From Roseibacillus persicicus (GTDB lineage: Bacteria; Verrucomicrobiota; Verrucomicrobiia; Verrucomicrobiales; Akkermansiaceae), in contig NZ_BMXI01000001.1 in NCBI RefSeq assembly GCF_014651675.1, forward strand, positions 375,968 through 439,967: a stretch of DNA of 64,000 nt. Direction: 5' to 3'. Below the pieces are notes generated by a model. The model did no database searches. It had not been told where the DNA came from and saw nothing but the letters and a program-made list of their open reading frames with translations. Positions 62,466 to 64,000 of this stretch are shown here, in pieces. The translations under genes were made by a program, and so were the position numbers. Each line of letters starts with the position of its first letter. Position 1 is the first letter of the stretch.

Positions 62466-64000
62466 ATGCATCGCATTCTCCTTCCTCAGCTATTGGCAGT
62501 CTTGACGCTCTCAGCCGAACCGGTGATCACAGGCGAGCTGAAGCAATGGCACAAAGTGAGTCTCACCTTCGAAGGCCCCGTGAGCGCTGAAACCGCCGAG
62601 CCAAACCCCTTCAGTGACTACCGCCTCAACGTCACCTTTCGGTCAGGTGAACGAAGCCTCATTGTTCCGGGATATTTCGCTGCGGATGGCGATGCCGCAA
62701 ATTCTTCCGCGTCCGAGGGAAACAAATGGCGGGTTCACTTCTCGCCTCCTTCGACTGGCGAATGGTCATGGAGTGCGTCCTTTCGGACGGGGGAAAACAT
62801 CGCCGTTTCCGAAGCAGCCGAAGAGGGATCGGCAATTTCGTTCGATGGCCAAAAGGGGAGCTTCACCGTCACCGAGAGCGACAAAACCGCACCTGACTTC
62901 CGTGCGCTAGGACGCCTCGTCTACGACGGAACTCGTTACCCGAAGACCCTCGGGAACAACCAAATCTTTCTCAAGGCCGGGGCAGACGCACCGGAAAATT
63001 TTCTCTCCTATACTGACTTCGACGGCGATTTTGCCACTGACGGAATCAAAGACCATTTGGTTAAAACCTGGGAACCCCACGTTCGCGACTGGAACGAAGG
63101 CGACCCCGTTTGGCAGGGAGAAAAAGGCAAAGGCATGATCGGTGCCCTCAACTACCTTTCCTCAAAAGGACTCAATGCCTTCTCCTTCCTGACTATGAAT
63201 ATTGAGGGCGACGATGCCAACGTCTTCCCCTATCTTGACCAGCAGCAACTCGATCGCTTCGATATCTCGCGGCTCGCGCAGTGGGAGATCGTCTTCAGTC
63301 ATGCCACTGCCAAAGGACTCTTTCTGCACTTCAAAACTCAGGAAACCGAGAACGAGCTTCTCCTCGATAAGGGAGATACAGGCCCTCTTCGCAAACTCTA
63401 TTACCGCGAACTAATTGCCCGCTTCTCCCATCACCCCGCTCTCAATTGGAACATGGGGGAAGAAAATGGGCGCTGGAAAAACAAACCCGAGAAGCCCTAT
63501 CAGACCACCGCCCAGCGGCTCGCTATGGGTCGCTATTTCGAGAAACACGATCCCTATCAACACCCCATCGTGATTCACAACGGACAATGGTTCGACGACG
63601 TCTACGGGCCGGACTCCCCCTACTGCGGAGCCTCATTGCAAACCGGACAAGCTGATTTCAAGAACGTCCACCGCTCTACGAAGGGAATCCTCGAAGCCAG
63701 CGCCAAAAAGGGAAAACAATGGATGGTCGCCTGCGACGAACCGGGTGACGCCCAGCACTCCCTGGTACCCGACAAAGTGGATCCAGACCACGACCACGCC
63801 CGCCAAAATGCCCTCTGGGGGAACTACCTTGCTGGCGGCTGGGGCGTGGAATGGTACTTCGGCTACAAGCACGCCCATTCGGATCTAACCTGCCAAGACT
63901 ACCGAAGCCGCGACCTCATGTGGGACCAATGTCGACATGCGCTTGAGTTCTTTCGCTCTCAGCAACTCCCCCTTGGCAAAATGAAAAATCACAACAGCCT
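62466..64000 (+). CDS. DUF5060-type glycoside hydrolase, 3' end missing
   Basis: ATG at 62466 gives a signal peptide (MHRILLPQLLAVLTLSA), and the frame is open to the end of the window (511 codons seen). The N-terminal DUF5060-like sandwich lies at ~20-140 ('WHKVSLTFEGP', 'WRVHFSPPSTGEWSW'), then a (beta/alpha)8 glycosidase domain with 'LNYLSSKGLNAFSFLTMN' and 'NWNMGEENG', the probable catalytic Glu. Such proteins belong to polysaccharide-use loci. The divergent S16 protease gene is 130 bp away. Confidence 0.85.
   Translation, partial: MHRILLPQLLAVLTLSAEPVITGELKQWHKVSLTFEGPVSAETAEPNPFSDYRLNVTFRSGERSLIVPGYFAADGDAANSSASEGNKWRVHFSPPSTGEWSWSASFRTGENIAVSEAAEEGSAISFDGQKGSFTVTESDKTAPDFRALGRLVYDGTRYPKTLGNNQIFLKAGADAPENFLSYTDFDGDFATDGIKDHLVKTWEPHVRDWNEGDPVWQGEKGKGMIGALNYLSSKGLNAFSFLTMNIEGDDANVFPYLDQQQLDRFDISRLAQWEIVFSHATAKGLFLHFKTQETENELLLDKGDTGPLRKLYYRELIARFSHHPALNWNMGEENGRWKNKPEKPYQTTAQRLAMGRYFEKHDPYQHPIVIHNGQWFDDVYGPDSPYCGASLQTGQADFKNVHRSTKGILEASAKKGKQWMVACDEPGDAQHSLVPDKVDPDHDHARQNALWGNYLAGGWGVEWYFGYKHAHSDLTCQDYRSRDLMWDQCRHALEFFRSQQLPLGKMKNHNS

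Overview
The window reads as a stretch of verrucomicrobial chromosome, most likely order Verrucomicrobiales. This is inferred from gene content, not from a marker gene. The support is a Verru_Chthon cassette A protein at 56.4 kb, several secreted proteins ending in the short 'W..L......FFR(V/I)' tail common in that phylum, a CcoN-CcoO fusion oxidase, SHD1-domain exported proteins and a DUF5060-type glycosidase. Shine-Dalgarno sequences are mostly weak and several starts look like GTG or TTG. No rRNA, intact tRNA or CRISPR array was seen.

Left part (1-25 kb), mostly core or housekeeping genes. It holds the end of a secreted LamG protein, the redox repressor Rex, and three exported proteins, two of which carry SHD1 modules and one a duplicated retropepsin unit. 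An orphan forward terminator at 8.26 kb may end an unannotated small RNA. Next come feoA-feoB with the FeoB-associated Cys-rich protein, a CPA2 antiporter run with a flavin disulfide reductase and an NlpC/P60 lipoprotein, a CNNM-type membrane protein, ftsY, an ABC ATPase, an exported FKBP isomerase, a small HTH protein, a C39-like membrane peptidase and a DUF2867-type SDR protein.

Middle (25-40 kb), respiration, metals and nucleotides. A cbb3 oxidase operon (small protein, CcoNO fusion, CcoQ-like, single-heme CcoP) is followed by a P1B-4 metal ATPase. That ATPase lies between two 113-bp direct repeats, the second of which contains the 3' end of the glutamate dehydrogenase gene. Then nrdB and nrdA encode a class I ribonucleotide reductase whose beta subunit has Leu at the radical-Tyr position and Glu at the first metal ligand, the pattern of subclass Ic (Mn/Fe).

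Accessory region (39.7-47.6 kb). Just after nrdA lie a hairpin repeat and a second, divergent and broken copy of the nrdA 3' end. Next come an AT-richer 840-aa gene joining a PD-(D/E)XK nuclease to a P-loop ATPase, and an Eco29kI-type restriction-modification pair. These are followed by a poorly resolved ORF, a REP-associated (HUH) transposase and three roughly 333-bp tandem units built on a very long hairpin. This is the most accessory-looking part of the window and the best place to look for new biology.

Right part (47.6-64 kb), mostly exported proteins: a second NlpC/P60 lipoprotein, a BNR-type beta-propeller, an exported hypothetical, a GH30-like glycosidase with lectin-like repeats, Verru_Chthon cassette protein A with a small exported companion, an exported Lon-type (S16) protease domain and, running off the end, a DUF5060 glycosidase. 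Together they suggest a polysaccharide-using, microaerobic-capable bacterium with developed Fe/Mn handling.
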